Under the pieces are notes generated by a model. That model saw only the letters and a list, made by a program, of their open reading frames with translations. It was not told the DNA's origin and did not search any database. Below are positions 54,590 to 63,512 of a stretch of 64,000 nt of DNA, piece after piece. Position numbers and translations under genes: made by a program. This DNA comes from Acinetobacter sp. C32I (GTDB lineage Bacteria > Pseudomonadota > Gammaproteobacteria > Pseudomonadales > Moraxellaceae), in assembly GCF_023702715.1 (NCBI RefSeq), contig NZ_CP098480.1, positions 806,001-870,000 of the forward strand, read 5' to 3'. Every line of letters begins with the position of its first letter. Position 1 is the first letter of the stretch.

Positions 54590-56101
54590 TCATTGCGATT
54601 CTGACACCAATGATCGATTACATTGCTGCTTGGTCTTTTTCGCGCTAGATGTTGCTTTATATACATTACTTGGCTCAGGGAACAGTTTGAGCAGTGAAAT
54701 ATAAAGCAATGCTGCAAGTGTAATGCTGATCGGTAAACTCAAATCAAGACCGTTGAATAAATGTCCCCAGATACCAATAAACTGATCTGGTAAATGCACA
54801 AAGCAAAGGCCGATAAGCGCACTGGGTATCCATGCGATGATGCCACGCCAATTCCAACCATGATGAAACCAGTAAGCGCCGCCTTTTAGGCCATTTGCAA
54901 ACACCTGTAAATCATCATTTTTATAGTAACCTTTACGGGTGATAAATCCGATAATCATAATGATGATCCATGGACTGGTGCACACCACTATTAGAGTGGC
55001 AAAAGTCATGACGCTTTGAGTTAGATTCGCTGCAAAACGACCTAGAAAAATAAACAGGATGGACAATAGGCCAACCCAGATCGTGGCTTTAACACGTGTG
55101 AGTGATTTTGGAAAAAGACTCGACATGTCCAAACCCGTACCGTACAAGGCTGTAGTTCCAGTAGATAAACCACCAATCAGTGCAATTAAACACAATGGAA
55201 TAAAGTACCAAGCTGGCGCAATTTGAATCAGTCCAGCGATGTAATTATTTTGTTCAATAAACATGGGAGCACTACGAGCAACAATGCTGGCGGTGACTAG
55301 ACCAAACAGAAAGGGAATTAAGGTTGCAAGCTGTGAAGCAAATACGGCTGCCATGATTTTATGGGAGGCTGTTTCTTTAGGAATATAGCGCGACCAGCCC
55401 CCTAAGAAAGTACCAAAGGAAATTGGGTTACTGAATGCAATTAAGGCTGCACCTGTGAAAGCTGCCCAAAATCCAGCTTGTCCGAGTTGAATTTGTCCTG
55501 CGTAAGTTGAATCAAATTGCTTGGAAAAAGCAAACAGACCTAAAAAGAATAATAGACTTGATGCAATCACTGCCACTCGGTTCACCAGTAGCATAAAGCG
55601 AAAGCCATAGATACAAATCGTAAGCACCAATAAGGCAAAGCCACTATAGACCAATCCATATAGCCAGTTACTTTGATAAGAACTGTCAAATAGACGTTGG
55701 GTTGCACCAATCAGTGCATCGCCAGAACTCCACACGGAGAGCGAAAAAAATGCGATAGCGGTAAGTAAGGATAAAAATGAGCCGACAACTCTGCCATGCA
55801 CGCCAAAATGGGCGCCAGAAGCCACGGCGTTGTTGGTTCCCGTACGTGCACCAAAAATTCCCATTGGCGCTAAGATACAGGCCCCCAAGATAACCCCACA
55901 CAAGATTGCCCAGAATCCAGCTTGAAAAGAAAGGCCAAATACAATTGGGAAGCTGCCTAAGACACAGGTCGAAAAGGTATTAGCGCCACCAAAACTTAAA
56001 CGAAATAGATCAAAAGGGCTTGCTGTACGGGCATGTGCAGGTATTTCTTCGATACCATAACTTTCGATTGTTGTAATCTGTTTAGAACGATCTCTATGCA
56101 T
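54590..56101 (-). CDS. NCS1-family permease (cytosine/purine type)
   Basis: A 503-residue protein with 12 hydrophobic helices. Family marks are the N-terminal GIEEIPAHARTASPFDLFRLSFGGANTFST and the central FSNPISFGTFLGGWSRYIP. NCS1 permeases import cytosine, purines, hydantoins or similar nitrogen compounds. Here it is third in line after gbuA and an MFS gene with gaps near 55 bases, so a guanidino compound is a plausible substrate by context. A similar permease neighbours gbuA in Pseudomonas aeruginosa to my knowledge. Confidence 0.87.
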   Translation of the reverse strand: MHRDRSKQITTIESYGIEEIPAHARTASPFDLFRLSFGGANTFSTCVLGSFPIVFGLSFQAGFWAILCGVILGACILAPMGIFGARTGTNNAVASGAHFGVHGRVVGSFLSLLTAIAFFSLSVWSSGDALIGATQRLFDSSYQSNWLYGLVYSGFALLVLTICIYGFRFMLLVNRVAVIASSLLFFLGLFAFSKQFDSTYAGQIQLGQAGFWAAFTGAALIAFSNPISFGTFLGGWSRYIPKETASHKIMAAVFASQLATLIPFLFGLVTASIVARSAPMFIEQNNYIAGLIQIAPAWYFIPLCLIALIGGLSTGTTALYGTGLDMSSLFPKSLTRVKATIWVGLLSILFIFLGRFAANLTQSVMTFATLIVVCTSPWIIIMIIGFITRKGYYKNDDLQVFANGLKGGAYWFHHGWNWRGIIAWIPSALIGLCFVHLPDQFIGIWGHLFNGLDLSLPISITLAALLYISLLKLFPEPSNVYKATSSAKKTKQQCNRSLVSESQ

Positions 56102-56158
56102 AATGCGCTACTCTTAATATCCATTTATTAGGTTCAGGTTTGCTTGTTGGTTCATCCA

Positions 56159-57475
56159 TTAAGCGGCTTGTTTGGGGCTGACATGCTTTTGTTCAGCCTG
56201 TTCCTGAGAAAGTTGCTTTTTTCTTAGTCGGGTAATGCCACAAATGCCAATAAGGGACAGCAGCGAGAGAAAACTAAATAAGAACGCCAAAGGTAGCCAT
56301 TGGCCTGCATAATGTTGAGCCAACAAAGTGCCAATGATGGGTGTGGTTCCACTGGTGATTGCCGCAATCATTTGATAGGAAATGGAAATCCCTGAATAAC
56401 GGACATGTGCAGGAAAAGCTTCCGCCATAAAGCCAGCGACAACTGCATATAAAGAAGACAGCGCAATGACCGCAAGCGTAATCCCCAACACGATGTAATA
56501 AATATTTTGGGTACTCACCAGCATAAACATTGGATATGGAATGGCGATACAGAGGATTGCAGCCCAGAACAGAAAACGATGTGTCCCCACTTTACTGGCA
56601 TACCAAGCTGCAATTGGCATGGCTAAAAATTCAAATAGAGTGACCCAAAACAAAGCATCTAAAATCGTGGGGCGGCTGATCCCCATATATTGAGTGACAT
56701 AGCTAATCATAAAGGTATTGGTGAAAAAGAAACCCGCTGTCCCAATGGTAATCGCCAGGCCAGCAAAAACCACTTGTGGCCAATAGTTTTTAAGCAACTC
56801 TTTTACAGGGTATTTGGCTATTTCTTGTTTGGCTTGCATCTGTTTAAATTCAGGGGATTCCTCTACGCCTAGACGGATAGCAAGGCCAATGAGCATAAAT
56901 ACAAAGCTGAGTAAAAAGGGCACACGCCAGCCCCAGTTGAGTAAGGCTTGTTCATCCAAAGAGGTAATGCCTTTAAAGACCAAAAGGCACAAAATCAGAC
57001 CTGCTGGGCTGCCCATTTGGGCAAAAGAGGCGAAAAAAGTTTTTTTATGGGCAGGAGCATGTTCGCTGGCCATGAGTACTGCGCCACCCCATTCACCACC
57101 GACTGACAAGCCTTGCAAAAAGCGTAGTACGATGAGAAGAACAGGGGCCCAAATCCCAATATGCGCATAGCTGGGAATCAAGCCAATGCCAGTGGTGGCC
57201 AGTCCCATCAGCAGCATGGTAAATAACAACATTTTTTTGCGACCTAATTTATCGCCTAAATGCCCGAAAATAACGGCAGCGATTGGTCTGGCAATAAAAC
57301 CGACAGCAAAGGTTGCAAATGCCGCTAATGTCCCTGTTACAGGATTGGTTTCAGGGAAAAATACCAAGCCGAGAACAAGAGCTGCAGCTGTGGCGTAAAC
57401 ATAGAAGTCATAAAATTCGATTGTTGTTCCAACGAAGGCCGCGGCAGCAGCCCGTTTTGATTGATCTTTTTTCAT
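56159..57475 (-). CDS. MFS transporter of the metabolite:H+ symporter family
   Basis: A 438-residue protein with 12 helices. Signatures are TTIEFYDFYVYATAAALVLG, GHLGDKLGRKKMLLFTM, RFLQGLSVGGEWGGAVLMASEHAP and RLGVEESPEF, typical of the MHS group that includes ShiA, KgtP and ProP. The substrate is not clear; being 52 bases after gbuA in the same direction suggests 4-guanidinobutyrate or another basic metabolite. Confidence 0.87.
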   Translation of the reverse strand: MKKDQSKRAAAAAFVGTTIEFYDFYVYATAAALVLGLVFFPETNPVTGTLAAFATFAVGFIARPIAAVIFGHLGDKLGRKKMLLFTMLLMGLATTGIGLIPSYAHIGIWAPVLLIVLRFLQGLSVGGEWGGAVLMASEHAPAHKKTFFASFAQMGSPAGLILCLLVFKGITSLDEQALLNWGWRVPFLLSFVFMLIGLAIRLGVEESPEFKQMQAKQEIAKYPVKELLKNYWPQVVFAGLAITIGTAGFFFTNTFMISYVTQYMGISRPTILDALFWVTLFEFLAMPIAAWYASKVGTHRFLFWAAILCIAIPYPMFMLVSTQNIYYIVLGITLAVIALSSLYAVVAGFMAEAFPAHVRYSGISISYQMIAAITSGTTPIIGTLLAQHYAGQWLPLAFLFSFLSLLSLIGICGITRLRKKQLSQEQAEQKHVSPKQAA

Positions 57476-57527
57476 TCCATCTCGACCTATTTTTATCCAT
57501 GTATTTTTCTTGTTTTATCGTGGGACG

Positions 57528-58490
57528 TTATTTACGTATTTTTACCCCTGGGAGGACGCATAACATTTCATACAGCAGATTCGCACCAAGCAATGAGGTA
57601 TTGCCTGTGGTGTCATAAGGCGGTGAGACTTCAACCAAATCACAGCCGATCAGATCTAGACCCTGACAGCCGCGGATAATTTCCATGGCTTGAATCGTGG
57701 TCAAACCACCAATTTCAGGGGTTCCTGTACCTGGCGCCCAAGCAGGATCAATACCATCAATATCAAAGGATAAATACACAGGCCCGCCAGCAACTTGTGC
57801 TCTTACTTCCTGCATTAAGGGAGCGAGTGATTTATGCCAGCATTCTTCAGCTTGAACCACGCGAAAGCCTTGTCGCCGACTCCAATTGAAGTCATCTGCA
57901 CTATAGCCTTGAGCCCGTAAACCAATTTGTACAACGCGCTGACAATCAAGTAGTCCTTCTTCAGCAGCACGTCGAAAGGTGGTGCCATGTGCAACTTTTT
58001 CACCAAACATCTCATCATTGACGTCTGCATGCGCATCGATATGAACCAAACCAACAGGCCCATGTTTTTTATGGATCGCACGCAGGATTGGAAGGGTCAG
58101 CGTGTGATCACCACCAATCGTGAGCGGAATAATCGGATGAGCCAGTACGCGATCATAATGTTCTTCGATAATGCGCACTGCTTCTGTCAAATTAAAGGTG
58201 TTGATCGGGACATCACCAATATCAGCCACATTGAGTGAATCAAAGGGTGCTGCGCCTGTTGCCATGTTATATGGGCGAATCATGACCGATTCGGCACGAA
58301 TTTGCCGCGGGCCAAAACGCGTGCCTGAGCGTAATGATGTACCAATATCTAGAGGAATCCCAATAAAAGCCGCATCCAGTTCGGCCAAACCTGCATCATT
58401 ATCGACAACTGGTAGTCGTAACATGGAGGCAATGCCACCAAAACGCGGCATTTCATTACCACCGAGCGGTTGATTTAAGCGTTTGTTCAT
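57528..58490 (-). CDS. gbuA: GbuA, guanidinobutyrase (agmatinase/arginase family)
   Basis: A 320-residue ureohydrolase. Metal-site motifs are GGDHT (His129), HIDAHADVN (Asp152, His154, Asp156) and SFDIDGIDP (Asp243, Asp245). Long identical-looking segments (LNQPLGGNEMPRFGGIASM, SGTRFGPRQIRAESVMIRPYNMATGAAPFDSLN) match GbuA of Pseudomonas from memory and distinguish it from agmatinase. It splits 4-guanidinobutyrate to 4-aminobutyrate and urea. It heads a leftward set with two transporters. Confidence 0.92.
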   Translation of the reverse strand: MNKRLNQPLGGNEMPRFGGIASMLRLPVVDNDAGLAELDAAFIGIPLDIGTSLRSGTRFGPRQIRAESVMIRPYNMATGAAPFDSLNVADIGDVPINTFNLTEAVRIIEEHYDRVLAHPIIPLTIGGDHTLTLPILRAIHKKHGPVGLVHIDAHADVNDEMFGEKVAHGTTFRRAAEEGLLDCQRVVQIGLRAQGYSADDFNWSRRQGFRVVQAEECWHKSLAPLMQEVRAQVAGGPVYLSFDIDGIDPAWAPGTGTPEIGGLTTIQAMEIIRGCQGLDLIGCDLVEVSPPYDTTGNTSLLGANLLYEMLCVLPGVKIRK

Positions 58491-58550
58491 TTGCTTCTCC
58501 TTTTTCTTATTTATTGATCAGCTCGGAACAGGGTTAAATCCTATTTTTTA

Positions 58551-58584
58551 AAAACTTAGTTTTGATTTTTCTAAACTAAGTTTT
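58551..58584. promoter_or_regulatory. Perfect 12-bp inverted repeat, candidate LysR operator
   Basis: AAAACTTAGTTT (58551-58562) and AAACTAAGTTTT (58573-58584) are perfect inverted arms 10 bases apart, centred between the divergent gbuA and LysR genes. Placement is right for a LysR-type regulatory box controlling both; assignment is inference. Confidence 0.7.
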
Positions 58585-58636
58585 ACAAGAATGTTTTAAG
58601 ATGAAGTGAGGCAGAGGGAAAATTGAGATAAAAGCC

Positions 58637-59515
58637 ATGACGCATATGGATATCAAGTTAGTTCGAATTTTTGTCAGTATTGTAAAGAATCAAGGGTTTG
58701 CCAATGCCCAGCAAGAGCTCAACCTATCAACCTCGGCCATCAGTACCTATATGAATCAATTGGAGCATATGGTCGGTTTCAAATTATGTGAACGTGGACG
58801 TGGTGGTTTTGCATTAACTCAAAAAGGTGAAATGTTTTTTCAGGAAGCCAAGCGCATACTCAATGAGTTAGAAAATTTTTCCAGACATACTGCTCAGATC
58901 AAAGGCGAACTGACGGGTACCATTAAAATAGGGATGCTGGATTCGATGGTGACAGATCGAAATATCCCTTTAGATCAAATCATCCAACAGTTTTCAGAAC
59001 AGAATCCAAATGTTTATATTAAATTGCAGGTGCAACCTCCCTATGAGTTGCAGATGGGGATTTTGGAAAATCGTTTTGATGTTGCGATTGGATCTTTTTT
59101 TCTAAAGATGAATGGCGTGATGTATCAAGCCTTGCACAAAGAACAGCAGTGGTTGTTTTGCAGTGACACACATCGTTTATATAAGCAGCAAGGTCTAACG
59201 GCAGAAATTATTCGGCGTGAAAAAATGGTCAGTCGTGGTTATTGGAGTCATACCGAATTGGCCAAACAAGGATTTAAGCATTCTTTTGCTACAGTTGATT
59301 CGATGGAAGCACAATTAGTGCTTATTTTATCAGGACAATATATTGGTTATTTACCAGAGCATTTTGCCCAATATTGGGTGGAACAGCAACGCTTAAAAGT
59401 GTTACTTCCAGCAACATTTGGCTATACAGCACCATTTTCGCTTATTTTTAGACGAGGCAGAACCAAAGAGCCTGTTATTCAGAGTTTCCGTAAAATTATC
59501 AAAGACTTTTTTTGA
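58637..59515 (+). CDS. LysR-family regulator, probable gbu regulator
   Basis: A 292-residue LysR protein. The N-terminal helix-turn-helix is in MDIKLVRIFVSIVKNQGFANAQQELNLSTSAISTYMNQLE, with the typical FKLCERGRGGFALTQKG wing region and a periplasmic-binding-like effector domain (GTIKIGMLDSMVTDRN). Divergent from gbuA, so it likely senses 4-guanidinobutyrate, as GbuR does in Pseudomonas; the symbol is withheld because ligand data cannot be seen. Confidence 0.87.
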   Translation: MTHMDIKLVRIFVSIVKNQGFANAQQELNLSTSAISTYMNQLEHMVGFKLCERGRGGFALTQKGEMFFQEAKRILNELENFSRHTAQIKGELTGTIKIGMLDSMVTDRNIPLDQIIQQFSEQNPNVYIKLQVQPPYELQMGILENRFDVAIGSFFLKMNGVMYQALHKEQQWLFCSDTHRLYKQQGLTAEIIRREKMVSRGYWSHTELAKQGFKHSFATVDSMEAQLVLILSGQYIGYLPEHFAQYWVEQQRLKVLLPATFGYTAPFSLIFRRGRTKEPVIQSFRKIIKDFF

Positions 59516-59565
59516 TGGGAGCTTCCGAGTTAAGAAATATCGAAGTATTGTGAGTGCAATACAAA

Positions 59566-59600
59566 AAGAAAAAGGGCTGATCAAGATCGCCCTTTTTCTT
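59566..59600. terminator. Bidirectional terminator between LysR gene and porin
   Basis: AAGAAAAAGGGC (59566-59577) and GCCCTTTTTCTT (59589-59600) form a perfect 12-bp stem with an 11-base loop between two convergent genes, with T-rich stems on both strands. Confidence 0.88.
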
Positions 59601-59623
59601 ATAAGATAGGAAGTAGCTTCAAA

Positions 59624-60727
59624 TTAGAAGTTATATTCCATACCAAAACCGATGGTTGTTTTCTTATCATCTTTCACTAACCAATCACGTTTTTGTTGAC
59701 CTACAACACCGTAGAAACGTGTTTGTTTGTTGATTTGATAATCAGCACCTACACCGTAAAGATCTTGTTTACGATCTTCACGACCATTCACTTCAGTTGT
59801 AGAAGAGATATATTCTGCTTTTAACTTCACAGGAGTAGAAGGGATTACGTATGCAGCTGTTACGCCATAAGCATCTTCTTGCAAGCCTTTATAAGATGTT
59901 ACAACAGCTGGAGTACCGCTTGTTACCGCAACAGTGTCATCTGTTGGTTGAGCTGTTTGCCATAATGCACCAAACACTAGACCATCAACACCTGCAGGCG
60001 TTAAATCCAAAGAACCTGTTACACGGATGGCATCTGAATAAACGCTATTATCACCGCTTAAGTCACTATAAGCATTATATTTAGAAGCGACGCCAAAGTT
60101 ACCTGCAACAGCTGCTGCTAAGCCCCAATCTTTATTTTCATAAGTAAGAGAGGTAGAAACACCATCACCAAAACCATCACGGCTGCCTTTTTGGCCTTTT
60201 GCATTATTTTTAACAGCTGATGATTCTTCACCTTGTTGGAACATGATGTTGAATGCTAGACCGCCAAGTAATTTTTTATCTGTTTCAAAGCCAATCACGT
60301 TCTTTAAACGATCTTCACCCACTAAAACTTTAGTCATATCCAGTTCATTGTGGTCGTTGAAAATATCTTGGTTGTTACCCGCAGCATTTTTAAAGTAAGA
60401 ATCGAACTGACCTACTTTTAAAGTACCGATACCATCAGATTTAATACCGACATAACGGTTACGGTTACTGAATACATCACCGTCACCATCTGCACTAATT
60501 TGCCATTCGATCAAGTAAACTGCAGAAAGGTTATCAGTCAGTTTTTCTTCACCTTTCACACCAATACGAGAAGCGTTAGAGTTTACTTTTGTTACGCTTT
60601 CATCTTTAAAGCCATTTTTATCGATTTGATCTAAAGTCACATTGAGCTTACCATACAATGTTGGTGCTGCTTGTGCTGCATTCATGGCTAAAGTTGCTAC
60701 AGTAGCAGCAAGAAGCAATTTTTTCAT
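59624..60727 (-). CDS. Gram-negative porin
   Basis: A 367-residue outer-membrane protein. It has the signal peptide MKKLLLAATVATLAMNAAQA, then APTLYGKLNVTLDQID and SRIGVKGEEKLTDNLSAVYLIEW, the N-terminal pattern of Gram-negative porins, and ends with GFGMEYNF, a terminal Phe as expected for beta-barrels. Acidic loops (DGDGDVFSNRNRY, DNSVYSD) may line the pore. Substrate unknown; location beside a guanidino-compound locus may be coincidental. Confidence 0.9.
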   Translation of the reverse strand: MKKLLLAATVATLAMNAAQAAPTLYGKLNVTLDQIDKNGFKDESVTKVNSNASRIGVKGEEKLTDNLSAVYLIEWQISADGDGDVFSNRNRYVGIKSDGIGTLKVGQFDSYFKNAAGNNQDIFNDHNELDMTKVLVGEDRLKNVIGFETDKKLLGGLAFNIMFQQGEESSAVKNNAKGQKGSRDGFGDGVSTSLTYENKDWGLAAAVAGNFGVASKYNAYSDLSGDNSVYSDAIRVTGSLDLTPAGVDGLVFGALWQTAQPTDDTVAVTSGTPAVVTSYKGLQEDAYGVTAAYVIPSTPVKLKAEYISSTTEVNGREDRKQDLYGVGADYQINKQTRFYGVVGQQKRDWLVKDDKKTTIGFGMEYNF

Positions 60728-60940
60728 TGAGATTTCTCCAAAACACTTTTTTGTAAATGGCTGATGCCTTAGTTACTGTTATAAGCTTGCTTATGTACAT
60801 AAAGTTACATAGCTCACTGACTTGTATGCAGTATCGGTAAACTTTGTGACAGAGAAGTGAAAGAAAAATGACAGTTTGATGACGATTCATATTTAGTAAT
60901 AATTATATTTCTTCTTGTTTTTTATATAATTAGAAAACAA

Positions 60941-60966
60941 AAAAACGGAGTAATCACTCCGTTTTT
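60941..60966 (-). terminator. Terminator after HIT gene
   Basis: AAAAACGGAGT (60941-60951) and ACTCCGTTTTT (60956-60966) form a perfect 11-bp stem with a four-base loop; on the minus strand a long T-tract follows. Confidence 0.9.
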
Positions 60967-60980
60967 ATAAAAATCAGTGC

Positions 60981-61394
60981 TTAAAGTGCAGCTTTGATTT
61001 TTTCAGCGAGCGCTGTAATTTTGTCTTGATCACCCATTTTTGCGGCATGACGACCAAGTTCATGTACTGAACTTGGAATTAGATGGAAATGCACATGAGG
61101 GACGGTTTGTCCCGCTGCTACACCTGAAAGCTGCATAAGGACGATACCTTTGGCATCTAAAGCAGTTTCCATTGCCTTGGCAATTTTCTGCACGATTTGA
61201 ATGGTATATGCAGCTGCATCGGCAGGGAGGTCCAATAAGGTAACAGCTGGACTCTTTGGAATCACTAAAGCATGACCATCTGCTTGGGGCATGATATCCA
61301 TAAAAGCGAGAACCTGATCGTCTTCATAGATTTTGATTGCAGGTAATTCACCACGTAGGATTCGTGCAAAAATATTTTGGTCATCGTATGCCAT
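60981..61394 (-). CDS. HIT-family nucleotide hydrolase
   Basis: A 137-residue protein with the triad motif HVHFHLIP (His100, His102, His104) and the N-terminal [41 protein letters not shown], typical of the Hint branch that cleaves adenosine phosphoramidates. Length is normal. It is transcribed alone, with a clear terminator. Confidence 0.93.
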   Translation of the reverse strand: MAYDDQNIFARILRGELPAIKIYEDDQVLAFMDIMPQADGHALVIPKSPAVTLLDLPADAAAYTIQIVQKIAKAMETALDAKGIVLMQLSGVAAGQTVPHVHFHLIPSSVHELGRHAAKMGDQDKITALAEKIKAAL

Positions 61395-61431
61395 GATTCA
61401 TCCTTTAGATAGGCTTATTTTTCAATAATTG

Positions 61432-61459
61432 AATTCACTCTCTGATTCGAGAGTGAATT
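61432..61459. terminator. Hairpin after the YARHG-like gene
   Basis: AATTCACTCTC (61432-61442) and GAGAGTGAATT (61449-61459) form a perfect 11-bp stem with a six-base loop between two minus-strand genes. There is no strong T-tract, so it may be a weak terminator. Confidence 0.55.
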
Positions 61460-61488
61460 GACGCGTTTAAAACACGATATTTGGTTGC

Positions 61489-61758
61489 TTATTTGCAGTT
61501 AAGCTCTTTTTGACGAGCTTTGATTTCATCAAGACGTTGTTGTTCTTTATCAGAAAACTTTGGCTTAGTCGTATGGCAATTTTCGTTACCAAACTTCGCT
61601 TTAGCATCAGCGTCTTTAAAACAGAATCCTTTAGATGCATAGATCAGGTTCGAGTCATCCTGTAACTTTTTACATTCTTGTTCTGGTGTTGCAGCTTGTA
61701 CACTAAAACCTGTTAGGGTAATTAAGCCAGCAAAAACCGCAACCATTAACTTATTCAT
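61489..61758 (-). CDS. Small exported protein, YARHG-like
   Basis: An 89-residue protein with a signal peptide (MNKLMVAVFAGLITLTGFSVQAA). The mature part reads LIYASKGFCFKDADAKAKFGNENC, close to the YARHG domain pattern (YARHGYCF ... F.N..C), with four Cys that could form two disulfides (CKK, CFK, CHT, NCK). Function unknown. The gene has an ordinary GAGGTG-type ribosome binding site. Confidence 0.8.
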   Translation of the reverse strand: MNKLMVAVFAGLITLTGFSVQAATPEQECKKLQDDSNLIYASKGFCFKDADAKAKFGNENCHTTKPKFSDKEQQRLDEIKARQKELNCK

Positions 61759-62220
61759 GAGGTGTTCCTCTAATCAAAAAAGTATAAATCAATGCTGTAT
61801 GAAGTTAGATCCATATGGCGCTTGATCGCTACGCATATACCAATATAAGGTTTATTAATGAAATTTCAATGAAACTGTATGGTACGAGTGTAAGTTTACT
61901 CCATAATTTATCCTTATAATATGGAAAAGCCTTATATATCAAGAACTTTGTTGTAATTTTATATAAAACAACTGATTAAGATGATTTTTATTGTGCATTA
62001 AATTGCTTGTTTTATGGTATTTCGCTCTTTTTAAAGGTTTATTTATATATTGATTACTGCCATATACGTTTTAACAAAATAAAATGTAAATGATATTTGA
62101 GATTGTATTAGTTCAATTGCAGAATAAACAATGAAGATTGTAAATGGATTTGAAATCATAAAAATTGGATCGTGAATGCTTTATTCAAAATATTTAGAAT
62201 GAATAAGAGTCAACGCGGAT
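61759..62220. other. AT-rich intergenic region without a supported gene
   Basis: 462 bp of AT-rich sequence upstream of the YARHG-like gene, presumably holding its promoter. No frame of useful length or recognisable motif is visible on either strand. Confidence 0.55.
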
Positions 62221-62259
62221 TAAAAAATAAAGGCTCACTAAACTAAATAGTGAGCCTTT
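62221..62259 (-). terminator. Intrinsic terminator of the candidate RNA
   Basis: AAAGGCTCACTA (62229-62240) and TAGTGAGCCTTT (62248-62259) form a perfect 12-bp stem. A run of six T follows on the minus strand only, so it ends leftward transcription; no coding gene lies upstream of it on that strand. Confidence 0.85.
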
Positions 62260-62424
62260 GGGGTGGCGTCCTTCGTTCTTTCGATTGACTACGGGCTTAT
62301 CTTAATCAATTTAAATAATTGTTAATTACCGCTTGTGTCAATGGGAGTAAAATTACTGACCCAACGGCAGGAACCCTGTGAAGTATCAACACAACCATCG
62401 GGAAGTCCTTGCTCCTGCACCGCT
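62221..62424 (-). ncRNA. Candidate structured small RNA, about 200 nt
   Basis: On the minus strand TATAAT (62425-62430) is followed by a non-coding segment and an intrinsic terminator (stem at 62229-62240 and 62248-62259, then six T). The expected transcript starts near 62418 and can fold into three hairpin domains: GCAGGA with TCCTGC enclosing CCC/GGG and TGTG/CACA; GGG-AGTA with TACT-CCC; and ATTGAC with GTCAAT enclosing an AATT-rich stem. AAGGAC occurs twice in predicted unpaired positions. No frame is convincing. The -35 is weak. I do not recognise the family; 6S RNA is a possibility by length only. Confidence 0.5.
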
Positions 62425-62592
62425 ATTATAGTGAATACTGGACTTGCATTGGAAGTAATCCTAATCTTTTGATTGCGATGTGTCTGAGATTTAAATATAA
62501 TTAATTGATATTTATTTGGTTTTATAAATTAAATTTCTAATTTATTACCTAAGCGCCATTGAAATTTAAGCTTTTTAACAAGAATATGAAAA

Positions 62593-62874
62593 ATGCTGAA
62601 ATATATTAAAAGCAACCTTCCCATCCTTATCTTGATCATTATTGTTATAGGGGGACTCGGCTATCCCCTTTACTCAGGTAAATGGATTATGGCTCCCCGA
62701 CTAAGCGAAATTGACAGTAAATGTTATGGGGTAGATGTACCAAGCAGCATTGAGCATAACAAAGTACTACTTTTTTGTTCATGTGTTCATACGGTCGGTA
62801 TTGAAAATAAAGAAGAGAAATATAAGTATTGTACCAATAGAATGGATAAAATTACTTACCGACAAGATTCTTGA
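62593..62874 (+). CDS. Hypothetical single-pass membrane protein
   Basis: A 93-residue protein with one N-terminal hydrophobic helix (LPILILIIIVIGGLGYPLY) and a hydrophilic remainder with Cys in CYGVD, LFCSCVH and KYCTN. It probably sits in the inner membrane with the Cys-containing part outside. No recognised family. AAGAATATGAAA is only a weak ribosome binding site. Confidence 0.55.
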   Translation: MLKYIKSNLPILILIIIVIGGLGYPLYSGKWIMAPRLSEIDSKCYGVDVPSSIEHNKVLLFCSCVHTVGIENKEEKYKYCTNRMDKITYRQDS

Positions 62875-62966
62875 TGATTTGGTCTTTAGTGTTTAAATTT
62901 GAAAGAATTGTGTAGAAATTATAAAATATATCCTTGTCTTTCTTTATTTTATATTGAGTATACTTA

Positions 62967-63387
62967 ATGAAAAAAATATTAATATTTCTAATAAATTCAG
63001 TTGTGACTGTTTCTGTGTATAGTGCTGATGATTTGTTTAATAAGCCTCCATCACTTTTAATCTTAAAAAAATGACACACCCGAATATGAAATCAAAAGTC
63101 GTGAACATGTTGATTTCTTTGAGTCAGCAAAGCAACAAGAACAAGATCGTCTAAATCAGCATGATGTAAATGCGGCGAAGATGTATGAAACTCGGTCAAA
63201 TACATCTAATATGAGCCCATTTGAACGATCTCAATATCTTCTAAAAAACAATGATACTCGTGCTTTAAATGCGTATGAATATGAGCAACAATTAAATTCA
63301 TTGCAGAAGGCTCGAAATAGAGGCGTCATTTCAGACCGAGATTATAATTACCCAGCAAAATCATATGCCTTTAGAGCAAAAGAATAA
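62967..63387 (+). pseudogene. Frameshifted exported-protein gene
   Basis: ATG 62967 begins a clear signal peptide (MKKILIFLINSVVTVSVYSA) and reads on as DDLFNKPPSLLILKK before a TGA at 63072. The break is a run of seven A (63065-63071). With one A fewer, the frame continues without a stop as NDTPEYEIKSREHVDFFESA and on to the stop at 63387, for 139 residues. The second part, rich in Gln, Arg and Asn (AKQQEQDRLNQ, NAYEYEQQLNSLQKARNRG), is also open from the internal ATG 63181 but lacks a signal there. Family unknown. It may be a real mutation, a sequencing error or a slippage site. Confidence 0.7.
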
Positions 63388-63512
63388 TCAGCTTAAATTA
63401 TCAGTTCCAGTTGGAGAATAAATTCAGTTCGTTTAAATGCTCATCGAAAGGTGGGATTTTTCAGTTTTATCGCTTATGATAGATAATACTTTATTTTAAT
63501 TAGAATTTTTAT

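Noticed and set aside
62221..62424. 4.5S RNA, tmRNA or RNase P RNA as identity of the minus-strand RNA candidate
   Set aside because: The diagnostic conserved cores of these RNAs are not present in the sequence.
62852..63079. 75-residue minus-strand frame
   Set aside because: It is antisense to the signal-peptide part of the frameshifted gene, begins in AT-rich DNA and shows no motif.
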